Positions 23,062-38,000 of a DNA stretch of 64,000 nucleotides are shown here, piece after piece. Under the pieces are notes generated by a model that was not told the origin of the DNA, ran no database searches, and saw nothing but the letters and a program-made list of their open reading frames with translations. The number at the start of each line of letters is the position of its first letter. Position 1 is the stretch's first letter. The DNA is from Colletes latitarsis. Its lineage: Eukaryota > Arthropoda > Insecta > Hymenoptera > Colletidae. Made by a program: the position numbers and the translations under genes. The stretch is taken from assembly GCF_051014445.1 (NCBI RefSeq), contig NC_135143.1, positions 7,254,001 to 7,318,000 on the forward strand. Direction: 5' to 3'.

Positions 23062-26000
23062 CTGGATACAGAATTAAACCGTAGTTGAATATCTACAGGG
23101 GTGTTGGAAAAGACACAAAATAATGCAAGAAAATATACAAGGTACTCAATAGCAAACGTCAACAAACCAACAGATTTATATCTAACAACATTTCAACGAT
23201 AATTGGGTTTTTATAGAGTGATGACTTCGTGTAACTGTTAATCCTTATCAGATTGATCCTTATTGTGTAAACCTGGGCCATTCGTTTTTCAGTGGGTAAT
23301 TGTTTAAAAACGAGATAGACAAAAATCTACAAACATTTTAAATTAAGATTATCGTAAGAATATTAACGAATAATTTGTTTATAATATATATTGACCCTTG
23401 TTTTACGATTTGTTTGCAAGCAAATGTACTTACTCAGGCTATTTAACACTAAACCTACAGACACTTCATGTATACCCATTCCTACCATGACAATTGTGTT
23501 TTGACAACTTCTTTGGGTATATAGCGTCATGGTAAATTTCAAAATAAACATAGAAGATAAACACAGAAGACTTATAATAATACTTGATATGTTCATCGAA
23601 TAGACGATGAAGAGCCCTTTAAAATGAGTGTCCATTCAAGTCGATAGCGTAATTAGTTCCGTAGATATAAGGGTTCGAAGCGTTTGTTTACTTTTCATTG
23701 TTGACGTCGCGAGTTCATTGATCTCACGCGTGAAAATAGTAAACAGTGCGTAGTACATTCTTGGAAATACCCCTTTACATAAATCACGATATATAAAATT
23801 CGATATTTTCACTTAAGGGGTTAAATTTCACTCCTGAAGAACACGAATTACCCTGATTACACATTAAAGGTTAAAATAGTTGAAATAAACAAAGATGTAA
23901 CGGTTAAATATAAAAATTACTTTTGAAAATCATGTTCTTTCTTCAATATTTAAAAAAATGTTAAATGCAAGTATGTACTCCAAAATCTATTAATCTTAAA
24001 ACTTTCAAAGCTCGATATCGTTGAAACGTTCTTCCTAAAATTACAAGTCATTAATGATATATCGACGTTAATAGAATTGGAAAATTTTAAATTATTTTCG
24101 ACAACACTCTATAATAACATTTTAAAAATAAATAAGAAAAATGTCCCAATGATCATGAGTGGACAACTATTTGTTTTAAGTTTTAACGCGAATACACTAA
24201 TATATTCCTTTCCCTAGCATAATCTCTCTATATTTAGTACTCTTTTGTACTCAATAAAAATTCACAATGATACTACAGTAATGATTCTTAAAATGAACCC
24301 CAGACGTGATTCGTATAGACGAGGTTCTATATTTAGTACTCTTTTCAATGCAAAATAAATTCGCAATAAATAATACTACATAAATGATTCTTAAAATGAA
24401 CTCTAGTCGTGATTCGTAAGTTGAACATTTCTATTCCTCTCAACTGCGAAGCGGGAAAAACGACATTTGAAAAACGATACAAGCTAAAATATCAGCGACA
24501 ATTTGTATCAAAGACAATGCTTGTTTTTCATTTGCTCCCAATCGCTGTCCTTTTCTTTGATTCTTAAAAATAACAGCGACAATTTGTATAAAAGACAATG
24601 CTTATTTTTCACTTGCTCTCACTCGCTGTCCTTTTCTTTGATTGTCGAAAAGTAAAAACAACTTCAATGCTCGACTCATTTTGTATAAATATTCACTGGT
24701 GTCGAATTTCGCCCCCGCTGTACGAAAAATGAATTCAATTTACGAATCGTTACTGTATTTTTAGTTTAGACTGCTTCTTTGATTTTCGCCCCAACAACAA
24801 CCAACAGAATTACTCACTTTGCGACTTGATTTTGCCGCTGTGCTTCTTCTGCCTGGCCCTCGAGTTCTGAAACCAGACTTGCGTGACCCTTTTGCTGAGC
24901 CCCGTGACATGAGCTATCCTCTCGAGATCCTGGCCGTCGGGGTTACTGTCCAATTGAAAGTTCGCCTGCAGAACGGATAGTTGCTCCTCGGTGAAGGTTG
25001 TCCTGACTCTCTTCGTCTTGCTGCCCTTGCCGCCGTGCTCGGAATCGCAATCCTCCGAGGACGAGGTATTGTTTCCCTCGACGACATCTAGATAGTGAGC
25101 TTTGCAGAGCAACCTGGCGTCCAACAGGGCGAATTGCTCCCCCGTGGACAGCTGACGGGAACAGGCGTCGCAGGCAAAGCAAGCCAAGTGATAAACCCTT
25201 TCTCTGGCCCTTCTCACCCAATCCCCAGCGCCCACGCTTCGACCACATTTCGCACACTTTGCGCCAAAAGTTCTGGAAAATTAAAAACAGCCTACCTTTA
25301 TACATATTTTGTACGTACTCCCAACAGAATTTCCTTAGATTTATTTCAAACTAACATAAACGACGTCAAACCTTGTATTTATATCGAATCTACCTGAGCA
25401 GTGTGGCTCATCAATGTTATGATGTGCTATTTCATAAATATTATCTTTTTTAAGTATGAATAAACTTTATACAGGGAAAACACTACGAATAACAATTGAA
25501 TTCGTCAATAAAGTTGGAGAAATGTACAGTCACACGCAGAAAATATCGTACAGTATGTATCAACAAATATTTTAGGTAAGTTTAGTTACAGGATGAGGAC
25601 TTTCAGTTTAATAAATTTGTATAACTTACAAAAAATAAAGAAAGTACAAATTCTGATGTATTTTCGACCGTATTTTCAACAGGACTCCCTCAAACTTGCT
25701 TCAAACTAGCCCAAACGGCGTTAAACCTTGTATTTGTATCGAACCTTCCAGTATAGTGTGACTCTGACGTGAGTGTTGCGATGTGCTATGTCATACCTGT
25801 ACAGGGTGACATTTTGACTGACAATTTTGACCACAACTTTCGAAAAAGAATTTTTTTCTCGAAAGTGCGTAGAAGTTCAGAGTTATGTCTATTCACCAAA
25901 AATGATTGTAATTGACCCTCGCAGTCGAAAATAATTTTTTCAGAACGATTTGAAATTTTTTAACTTTTGTCGAAAAATTTGTCCACCTTCTTGAATTTTT

Positions 26001-29000
26001 TTCTCAAAACTGCGTAGGATTTCAAGGGTATGTCTATTCACTAAAAATGATTGTAATTGACACCCGTAACCGAAAATAATTTTTCCAAAACGATTTGAAA
26101 TTTTTTTTTCCCGTCGAAAAATTTCACAACTTCTCGAATTTTTTTCTCGAAACTGCGTAGGATTTTGGGGGTACATCTATTCATCAAAAATGATTATAAT
26201 CGACCCTTGCAACCGGAAATAATTTTTTCAGAACGATTTGAAACTTTTCAATTTCGTCGAAAAATTTAAGCACCTACCCCCGTCGATTTTTCTTAAAAAT
26301 TCCATTTTCATTTTTAGTAATTTTGTTTGACGCCCTACAGAAGAGTTGTCTAATACTTTTTTGTAGGTACCCATGAGCTCTACTTCAGAAAAAAATTTCA
26401 TTGAAATATGTTCACTATTGTAGGAGTTATGGCTGTTTGAAAATTGGACCATTTTTATGGGGTTTTTCTCATTTTGCGAAATCAAGGACCAACTATTCTA
26501 ATATTTTTGCGATTTGTACATATTCTCCATCAAAATACGCGTAGTATGCTTTTTTAAACATTAAAATCGTCCAATCCGTTCAGATGTTATGACGTTTTAA
26601 AGATTCGTATGAAAATTCGGGCAGATATTTCTGGCTAGAAATTATATTTTCGGTAAGGAATTTTTTTCTCGAAACTGAGTAGGATTTCGGGGGTATGTCT
26701 GTTGACCAAAAATGCTTGCAATTGACCCCTGCAACTAAAAATAATTTTTCCAGAACGATTTGAATTTAATTGTTAATAACTTTTTAACGAAGTCTCCATC
26801 AACAAATTGGTATTCTTGATTTTCGTCTTATTTTGGCCTCTAGAATTCTCTATTAAAATTTTTCCCAGCGGTGGCCGAACACCCTGTATAGATGGCAGGA
26901 TATCCCATCATGGAGCTAGAAAAATTAATTCTCAAATTGAGAGATATCCAGAGAAATAATTTTATATAAGACTTGTGAATTTTATAGCAAGTTTACAAAA
27001 ATAAATACTTAGAATGTTAGGTTATGGTAATTTACGATGGTCTAGAATCAAAATTTTAGTCTTGAAAAAATAAAAACTAAAAAAAATATCGATTGGTATT
27101 AAAATGAAAAGAATAATTGATAGGTGGGAAACTTTGTATGGTTTAAGTGGCTGGTGGTTGCCAGTTTAGCGGTCAGAGGTTTAGTGTTTTCGTTGCAAAT
27201 TAGCAATCGTGGCACGAGGTTTCGCCCTTCGTCCGGCAAAAACCGAATGGTCGAGAGAGACAAGGGGCTATTTTGGTCGGGGCTGGCGCAGGTTCATTCA
27301 GGACCTCCGTGCACGAGAATCCAATGGCCCTGTCCTCATTAACATACTACTCTGCCACTCGATGTCCCTCGGAGTGGAGCGCGTCAGAAGCGCGAGCCAC
27401 GGTTTAAGGATCGGTTCGACCTTTCGCGATTCGACCGGCAGATTACGTCGAGATTATCTCGACGTCTCAGTCCCGCGGCTTCCCCTCGCCCTACAAATGA
27501 CTCGAGCCCTTTGAATTTATACCGACGACCAGGAAACGGACGACGCGTTTGCGACTGTTGCCGCTACCGTGGAATACACGGACGACTTGTCGCTGCTAAT
27601 TAGCTGTCATTATCGAACACGGACCATCGACGGATTTTCACCATCGGAAAACTCACACAAAATAGAAAATCTTTTACTCAAATTCTCGAATATATTTATT
27701 TATCACGACTCTTAAATATTTTATTATACGCATGATCAAAACAACATTCGAATGAAATTTTTTCGCAGCTACAGATTTTATTAGATTGACAAATTGTACC
27801 TTTTAAAAAATTATTTTAAAACAAACAAGTAACGTTTCGTTTAGTGAAAGGTTTACATTAAATAATTCTAATTTAATCTCTGCTTTTTTTCGTTTTAGGA
27901 GTTTTAGGTAGATTAGGGAAAAATAGAAATTTGTTTCCTCGTGTTTTCGATAAATATTGTTATTCTGAAAATATATACTTTGCAATATTTTTTTTAATTT
28001 CTTAAAAATTCTCGAGAAATGAGAAATTGCTCGAAAATGAGTATGGGGTATGTCGCTACGATATTTTAGAGTTAAATAAAGGATGAAGACTGGAAGAAAA
28101 CTTCTTTGTAGCAAAAGGGACGAGCGTCGCAAGAAGAAGAATAAGCAGAAGGTAAAAAATAAGAATGGTAGATCGACCAAAGGGGTTATTGTATGGAAAA
28201 ATATGGTAAGCCACGGAAGGATTAGTCCCCTCCGAAATTGCATCGTCACCGTTGCATCGAAGATATTTTCGGGCATTATTGGTTATGGTGATCGTGCACA
28301 GGGCACGCCTAGAAGCATGTAGTACACGTTCATCTGGAGACATCGAGACCTGTTTTTGGATCACTTTCCTTTCTACCCTTCGAAACTTTCGACCGTCAGG
28401 AGTTTAACAGAATATTTATGTCAGTATTCAATACTTGCAACCACGTCAGTATACAGTTTTTTTTATTATTAGGAATAGGAAAATCATTTAAAAATTGTTC
28501 GACGTTATATTGATAATCTTTGTAGGAAACAGAAAAGTTAAGAAATTCTATTTGCTGGTAAATATGACAAAGAAATTGAGTTTAAAGGAATATATAATTT
28601 TTGATAGACTGTACATATTCCTATCGAATTGTTTATTTCTTTATTCAATGTGGATATTAATAGTGTTTTCTGAATGTTTATAAATATCCAGATCTCCATT
28701 TTTTGAATATAATAAAATTCTACGGAAAGAATCGTACATGTCGAAAGTTTGAACATATATAAATATGCTTGTTAACATCTAACATAATAGTTAGATAACT
28801 ATTATGTTGGATGTTAACAAGCATATTTGTATAATATTCAAACTTTCGACATTACGATTCTTTCAGTAGAATTATACTATATTCAAAAAATGGGGATCTT
28901 AACATCTAACATAATAGTTGGATATTTAATGAACAGAAGTATGGATCAATTTATAAATTCTTTACTGACTAAATTATAAACTTCTTATTGATGTTTCGAC

Positions 29001-32000
29001 TTATCGCTGATATCACTGTGTACGTAAATGTTCACCCCAAAAGCAGTGAAGAAAAAATTATTGAATTCTTGAAATGAAGAACCTTCCTTGAAATTTCATA
29101 ACAGAAGTTCAAATTATACAATAACATAGTTTAAATATTTTTTCAAACTTCTCAAAACAGTACACACTGCATTTGTAATTGTATTATAATTTACATATAA
29201 AACAGAAAATTAACGCTTAACGCTCCAGAATTACAAATTTATTACCTATTTTCCATACGAAGAGACATTATGTATTTTTATATCAAATACAGAATAAAAT
29301 TTACTTATTTTTTAGCAAAAGCTCATTGATATATTTTCAGAGTAATGAGATAATGAATTTATAATAATAAACCATGTCACACATGTGAAGACATTGGAAC
29401 GTTAAGGGTTGAATACAAATAATAATTGTCATATTAATATATTCTAACATTCAGTCTGTATAGATCTGTAGAAAAATAAAAAATTATAGAAAAAAGTATT
29501 CCTTATTGTTTTCTTAAATTCAAAGTGTCGCCAATTTGTAAATTTTCACTATTTTTTTTTTCATTTTGGTTTACACCACAATCGTACTAATTTATGTTTC
29601 TTTATTATGACTCCTTCATTTCGGACAAGCAAAATGATCGAAATCATCATACCAACCATTAGGACACTTTGTTTTTAAGAGAACCTTGTTCAACGACATA
29701 TAATTCAGTCAGTTTTGATTACTTTCGCTTTAAAAAAATTCTAATATATATTTATATACAAAATGTCGAAATTAAGAGACTTATACTTTCTTTCTAAAAA
29801 AAAATCTCTAAAAAGACACAAAAGAATGAAAAATACACCCTTAAATCTTCTCGAGCTACTAAAATCTGTTAAAAGCTCGCACGATCCCGCCTCCAAATTG
29901 CACTGTCATCAAGGTTAAAGAGAAAGATCCACCCAAAAATTATCCTGTCCACCCATTCGAACGGGAGAAAAACACACAAGCCCCTCCCAAATTTCTTCAT
30001 AAACATCGAATCGAGTCGTTCGGAGTAGTTTGTGGCCCCATTGCCGGAACACCTTTTTAGCTACGCTGGGACACCTTTGGCCGCAGAAACCCGGGAAAGT
30101 GCAAAAGATGACGCGGTTTCAGTGTTCGATATCGGGGCCCATAGGGCCCCTGGACGTCGGGCGAGGTGCGATTAGCATAAATAGTGGCGCCACCCCTTTC
30201 CTCCTCTCGCGTTTACGTCGGATGACCAAAAGAGAGAAGGGTAGACAGCAGAAGCCCCGTGTAACCAGCCAGAGGGGAGGAAGGGTCTGGTATTGGGTAT
30301 CTATAAATCTTCGGGGCCGTACATCGGCTACCAAACGACCCCGCCCTAATTTATTCATTTGTTCTTCCACATAGGCGGGCCCTATAAGTCAACGGGGGAT
30401 TAAGTCAGGCGCTATCCGAACCTCGGCACGATAGAATTCATGGTCACCCCCCTCGTTCCCCCTTCCACATTCGATTCTCGCGCTCCGCAGGCAGATCACG
30501 ATCGCGATCTTCGATATCATCGGAAAGATAAACGGAGGACAAAATAAATTACAACGTCCAGCGTATTTTACGGTTGAATTATTGTTTTCGCCGAGGGTAG
30601 ATCGGTCGTGCAACGAGGATCGAAAAGGATTAGAACGCGGCGCGGGACCGATTAGTAGGCCCATTATCACCAATGAGCTCCTTTCGCTTGTTGCTTTAAC
30701 GTTTCTCTGATTCTCTTTTTTAAGCAACTGCTAAAAACGATAGAATAGGGAAAGTGTGCCAATATAGGATCCCCAACTCGTTATTTATATATAAATGTTT
30801 CATTATTCAAAATATAAGTAATCTGTCATTTACCATTTGTTACGTTAACGTTTCTACTCTAATTCTCTAACTTAACTCCAATTTTATGGAACTCCTAGAA
30901 ACGATGCAATAGAGGAAGTGTGTCAATATAGATGTGTCAATATATCTCGTTATTTATGTATAATTTTTTCATTATTAAAGAAAAAATTAATTCGTTATTT
31001 ACCATTTGTTACGTCAACGATTCTACTCTAATTCTCTAACTTAACTCTAATTTTAAGGAACTCCTAGAAACGATAGAATAGGAGAAGTGTGTCAATATAG
31101 GACTCCTAACTCGTAATTTATGTATAACTTTTGTATTTTTAAAAATAAAATTAATTTTTTCATTATTAAAGCTAAAATTAATTCGTCATTTACCATTTGT
31201 TACGTCAACGTTTCTACTCTAATTCTCTAACTTAACTCTAATTTTAAGGAACTCCTAGAAACGATAGAATAGGGGAAGTGTATCAATATAGGACTCCTAA
31301 CTCGTAATTTATGTATAACTTTTGCATTTTTAAAAATAAAATTAATTTATCAAGATGCCTTAGTTAGTTACCTAAAAACTAGGTTTGTCAAAATTCACTT
31401 CAATGATATTTTGAAGTATATGTAGGAAAATGTGACAAATATAATATCAAATTTGATGTTTAGATGTTATAGATATTGCTATAGTTTTCGAAATAGAAAT
31501 GAAATTATTGCAGTGAACTTGAACGATCAAGTTTAATGAATTAACAAAGAAAATTGATACTATATATAAATAAACTTTTCATCTTCCCTTTACAATATTT
31601 TACAATATCATAGTATACAGGGTGTTCGGCCACACCTGGGAAAAATTTCAATGGGAGATTCTAGAGGTCAAAATAAGACGAAAATCAAGGATACTAATTT
31701 GTTGATTGAGACTTCGTTAAAATGTTATAGAAACATTTTTGGTCACACAGTATATTTTCGGGAAAGAATTTTTTTCTCGAAAGTACGGAGGATTTCGGGG
31801 GTATGTCTGTTCACTAAAAATTATTATAATTGACCCCAGCAACTAAAAATAATTTTTTTAGAGCGATTTGAAATTTTTCAATTTCGTCGAAAAATTTCAG
31901 CACCTACCCCCCTGTCGGTTTGTTTTAAAAATTTGTTTTGCATTTTTAATAAATTTGTTTCACGCCCTACAGAAAAGTTGTCTAATACTTTTTTGTAGGT

Positions 32001-35000
32001 ACCTATGGGCTCTATTTCAGAAAAAAGTTTCATTGAAATATATTCACTATTGTAGGAGTTATGGCTGTTTGAAAATTGGACTATTTTTATGAAGTTTCTC
32101 TCACTTTACGGACTGAAGGAACAACTTTTTCAATATTGTTAGAATTTCTACATATTCTTCACTAAAATACGCATTATTTGCCATTCGAAACATTAAAATC
32201 CTCCAATCCGTTCGGAAATTATGATAGTTTAAACATTTGCACGAAATTTCGAGGAAGCATTTCTCTCCAGAAATTATAAATTCGGTAATGAATTTTTTTC
32301 TCAAAAGTGCGTAGGATTTCGAGGGTATGTGTATTGACCCAGAATGATTGTAATTGACCCCCGCAACCGAAAATAATTTTTCCGTGAATGATTTGAAATT
32401 TTTAAATTAAATTTTTTAATAATTTTTTAAGCCTCAATCAACAAATTGATATTCTTGACTTTCGTCCTATTTTGGCCTCTAGAATCTCCCATTAAAATTT
32501 TTCCCAGGTGTGGCCAAACACCCCGTATATAATTATTGTTGCCACTGACGAAAAATTATTTTTCATTCGAAATTCGTGTGAATGTTACTTTCACAATTTT
32601 TTAATATTAATTTTTCAAACGTTTTATAAAACTCTACTCTCATTTATCGTACATTCCGTTACTATTATAAAGATCATAAACGCTAACAAGCTGCAGTCCC
32701 TCGTATTATTAATATTGGTTAACATTATTAAGATAAGTGGGTTTCCAAATAATTGGTGATCCATTTGAAACTCAGTCGAGGAAATCGTTGAAATCGCTCG
32801 GCGAGAATTGCCCCCAAGTTTTTGCGTCAGCTGGTTTCGGGGCCTTTTTTCGGAAGGCGTAGGCATTTGCATTTAAGTGCCATTAAGGCAGAAACGATAA
32901 GGTCGTGATTAAGGCGGCGACCGATTCACTGTCGCGAGCTTCGGCCACACTGAATTAAGAGAACCGGAATTTCGACGTTGAGACCGCTAATAGAGCGATT
33001 TCTGGTCCACTCGATGCCAAGCTCGCCGCGTCGTTTTATTCGTCGGGGCCCCCTTTTTTTTTATTCGGACCGAAACGACACCGGGGAAGCGATCGTAGGG
33101 GGCGGAGAATAGCGTCGGTGAATATTTATTAATTTAAAAGACACCCGTCCCGACTGAAAAGCACCGACACACGAGGGTGGAAAGAAAGAGAGAAAATCAC
33201 AGCTGGCTTCAGGGCCTTACGAGGCGAATTCCTCGGTCCCCTGGAACACTGGCAGTCCTTGCTCGTGACTCGGCACCCACATCCGTGGCTGTATATTCGT
33301 GTTCTCAATCAAAAACCACTATTCCTTCTGGAATCGCTTTGTAATCGTCCAAGTAGTAATTGTTAAACCGATATCTAGTATGTAACAAAGCGAATAGACA
33401 ACGTAAATATCTAAACGAAACCTGGAGGCGACAATCACACGGGACAATTATTACAGTTTTCAATCATTTTAAAGGTGTATTTTTTTGTAATATTCGTTGT
33501 ACACTTTATGTGAAAACTTTATGTCTATTATTATTCGTTATTTCATAAAAAATTCATTTTATTATGACTATGTTAAATATAAAAAGTTATAGATTAAACT
33601 TTGATCAATTACCTTTATTCTCTTGATCTACTTTTATTACTACAATACTTCAAACTTGATTACACCTTGTCAATTTCGTCTTGTCGTCTGTATTGTGATT
33701 TTTGCTATATTCCTCAAGTAATTGTAAACAATTATATGAGTACGTACAAAGTAAGCAAGGGTTAAGGTAATTAGGTAACATTTTCGTATACAAATTTTTT
33801 TTCTACGTATAATAGTTTTTGAATTGTCATATTTCAAAGTCAAAATGTTTACGCCCAGACTCTCTTTCAATTTGTTTTAACTCCGAAAGTTTATTTGCCT
33901 TTCTGTTTTATTATTTTTGAATTTACATATGTTACAACCAGAGATGAGCATTTTACGAGCAATAAATGACGAATAAAAACAACGTATTGCTATACATTCG
34001 CATTGGTTATTGGTAAAATATAATTTCTTTTTGTAATTCAGTTGCAATATTTATTGCACAAATAACGTACACAAAATAATTTTTCTTTTATTTTTTAATT
34101 TTTAACCATCTCTGTTTAAAACCTTTTAAACATTTTATCTCTACAAATATAACTACGTTTACTTTGACGCAATTATAAAATTCGTGAATACTATTGTCTT
34201 TTTTAATATAAAATAATATTCTTGCTATATTCAAGAACTTTAATTTTAAATTTACTTGGCATTACTACAAACTTTCAGTTACATTAGCATCAAAATTGGA
34301 TGACCTAAAGTTTTAACACAAAATAAAGACTAATATCAACTAACAATACGTCTGATGATTTAATTTAATTTTTTTTTATTGGACAGTTCAATTTCTGGCC
34401 ACGTCTTTCAACAATAAATTCCAGATAGGCTATCGTAATCAATCAGATAAAATACAGCGAAATAACAACCCTACCCAGCTGAAGATAAGTATCATTCTTC
34501 ATTTTCGCAAACATTAATTTAAACTAGAGGGACAAAAGGAAACGAAACTGACAACGAGTGCAGGTGCACGACTCCACCAGTATCGATGAACCCAACTTTT
34601 TACATCCCCTTTGTTGAAACACGAAGTGCTCGATCTTGTGGATCATTAGAATCTTCGAGGTGTCTAATTAAACTATAGCTCAAAAACTCTAATCAGAGTT
34701 GCAGATGCAAATTTTTGTTTCGACATCTTCCATCGTTCTGAAGATATTTCATGACAAAGAAGCGTTTATATTGTTTTCTAGGATTGGTTTCAACCCCATC
34801 AAATCAAAATTCAAAATTACTCTACTTGAACACAACTTTTCATTCATAATTTAACTACAATTTATCTCATATGAGTATCCCGACTATCGATGTGCGAAAA
34901 TCATATAATTATGATCGAAGCTCATTCATTTAAAATTATTAACTAAAGCAGTTTTGCGGTATTTCATCAAGGGCACACAAAATTATTAAACGAAATATAC

Positions 35001-38000
35001 AAATGGGAATCCCCATTGCTCGTTCAAAGATAAAACAGTCAAATAAAAAAGCACTCAATTTCGTAAGACTCATAAAGTCGTGTATCCCTTTAATAGAATT
35101 AAAAGTTGACGAAGTATTTAAACGGTCATCGATATTTTCTGCGAAATTATTCGAATCCCAATGTGCCAGTTCCCAGTATCGAACGCAGTTTCATCGAGCG
35201 ATTCGCGTCGAAGGGGACGTTCGTCGATTGAAAAGCGACGTCACAAAAGTTCGGCGTCGGCCGATCGGCGAAACACGGCCCTCTCTTTTTTGTCGACGGG
35301 GCCTGTAACCGCGAGAAAAAGTCAGTTGAGATGTCCTTTATTCGTGGCCAGGCATCGGGGCAGCTTCAACGTCACGACGTGACTCGCAGCTCGCGCGCGA
35401 GCATGCGTGGTACACGTACGGCCCGATGACGTGAATAGCCGACTGTACGTGAGGTCCAAAGAAGAAGAAGAAGACGCAGAAGAAGACAGAACCAAGAAGA
35501 CTACATCGGAAGACATTAATCACCCACTGGCGAATCTCTAGCGCGCCGTTCGTATGTCGAATGTTCGCGTACGGATATCTGTTCATCTGCGAGAATATCT
35601 GCACCCACGTGACCGGGCCACGTGACCCGAAAGAAGAGTCATTTAGCGAGATCATCGACGCGCACGCCCCCCTCACAGAGATGCCAGACGGAGCCCCTGG
35701 TGCACCGGGGACACCTCATTCCACTTTCTCACACTATGCTAGATCACGCGTACGTGATCTCGTAGAGTTTCGAAGAGTCGACGAAGGCAAACTGACTCTG
35801 TGGGAGTCGAGAGAGAAAGGCTCACATTTGCCTTCTCGTAACGTACATAGCAATCATATGAAAAAGTTAAATCAAACTAACAATTTTTCGATCTATTATA
35901 TTTGGCACACAATTTTCCTACAAGCCTCTGCTGACCACTGATGACCACTCCTAATACTTCTGACAACGTAAAAAGGTTACTATTTGCTACTGCTTGCCTC
36001 TGCATGCTTCTGCTGGCAGTCTCGGCCATTTCTTAGTCGAATGGCCCATTTAGAAATCGATCGAAGAGTGTATATATAGAAACGGAGGGTCGATCGAGCA
36101 CTTGCGAGAGAGACAAGAGCGTAGCCCTCTGGTAGCCAGTACGGGAGGTGACGTTTACTGAATAGATGAATAAATATCGCTGATCGACCGCAGGTATGGC
36201 GTTGACGGTTTTAGGCCCATTTTAGACTTTGTTATCAGAAGAATATGATATGCAAAGAGATGACACGTATCTTATAACTAAGGGAATGATTTGAAGAGGA
36301 AAAGAAAGGTAAAAATGATGAGAACACTTTAAATTCTTTGAAATTGTATCATTTATTGCCGTAGATTTATATCACACAAACGTTATTACATATATATCGT
36401 GTCACAAGATTCAGCAGTGGCCAGCAGATGTACGCAAAGACCATCAGAGGCGAATAGAGGATAGTGGGAGGCAAGCAGATGCAAGCAGTAGCCAGTAATA
36501 ATCGTCATACGTAGCCAGATATATCAGAAGTGGTCAGCAAAGGCCAGCAGAGGCAAGCAAAGATCAGCAGAGGCAAGCAGTAGCCAACAGTAGTCGTTAT
36601 GTGTTATCAAAAATATCAGCAGAGTGGTCAGCACTGGTCATCAGAGGCCAGCAGAGGCCAATAGAAACCAGGAGTAGTTAGCAGGGTTCAGTAATTGTTA
36701 CTAGTTGTCAGTAGTTGTCAGCAGTGACCAACTCTGACCGCAGTGGCTTTCATGCGTCAGCAGTTAATTTCATTCATTTATTTATTTATACTCAATTGTA
36801 TTAATAATTTACATACACATGTACGCTCATACATAGGAATTTCTTTTTTTTCAATAGTTAAAATATGAGCAGGTGGTCTTAAAACATGTATTTCCGTAAA
36901 AAAATTTCACAAAATTCATTTTTCATTATGGTACTTTGCTTATATGAAGCTACATAGGTCGGAAAGTAAAAATGTTTTAAGTAAACGTTTTAATACTGGA
37001 TAAATAGCGATGGTTGCGATAACAATATTTCTTTAGAATTTGAAGTATTAGGTGTAATAAATTGAGGTCTACCATTACAGTTTGAAAATAAAGAATTGAC
37101 TATTTTAACGCGTTAATTGCAATTCCAAGTTACCATGTCTAAAGATATGTGCCATATTTGTTCAAAATATGTAAACATACGAATATGAGATAATTCAATG
37201 GTGTATGTTTCTAATTAAACTAGCCGTTATTTACAATTTTACAAGTATTAGAATTTTAACATTGTAAATTATATTAGAACGTGCCCAATATCTGATTAGT
37301 ATGACACATTAGCATGTTAACTGCCATGGTGGTCACTGATGACCGGCATTTTGAACTTACAACGTGTTGTAATATCGTTTCCAAAAGCCCTGATACTTGT
37401 TAAATTATATTATATCTATAGTTACATCTCTAATACAATTATATCTATATTATACCTATAATATAATTTTATAAATTTTTCTATTGTAAATAATGTTATA
37501 ACACGTTGTATTATAAGTTCCAAATGCTGGTCACCAGTGGCCACCGTGGCAATCAACGTGATAATGTGACTTAATAATCAGATATAATACAAGTATCAGG
37601 GACCTTTGTGACCACCGTGGCAGTTGACGTACTATCGTTCTTCGTTTTCGCTAACGTTAATTTAGAATAGAGACAAAATGAAACCGGGACTGACAACGAT
37701 CGCAGGTGTATGACTTATGAACTTAACTTTCTATGTCCTCTTTGTTGAAACATTGACGATCATTAGAATCTTCACGACGTCAAATTAAACTATACCTCAA
37801 GTTTAATAAGATCCCTGAGGTGGTGGCTTGCTCGTGGAAGAGAGAGTGATGCGTTCGAAACCAGATTGTTAGATTATCATTTAGATTATCATTTACGTCT
37901 CTAGCCTAGGTACATTTCATACTTTACAAAAAGGTATTTTCATTTGTAAATGGAAAAATAAAATTGCCTTTTTAGAATTCTTTTGCACGCCAAGTACAAG

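Noticed and set aside
13474..24817. The introns after the homeodomain exon have exactly the same length (1756 bp) in both paralogues (13474-15229 and 23062-24817).
   Set aside because: The sequences are not similar and contain different repeats, so the equal length looks coincidental.
27803..28364. 157- and 102-codon minus-strand frames rich in Phe and Leu.
   Set aside because: Composition mimics a membrane protein but there is no family signature, and the strand overlap indicates AT-rich chance frames.
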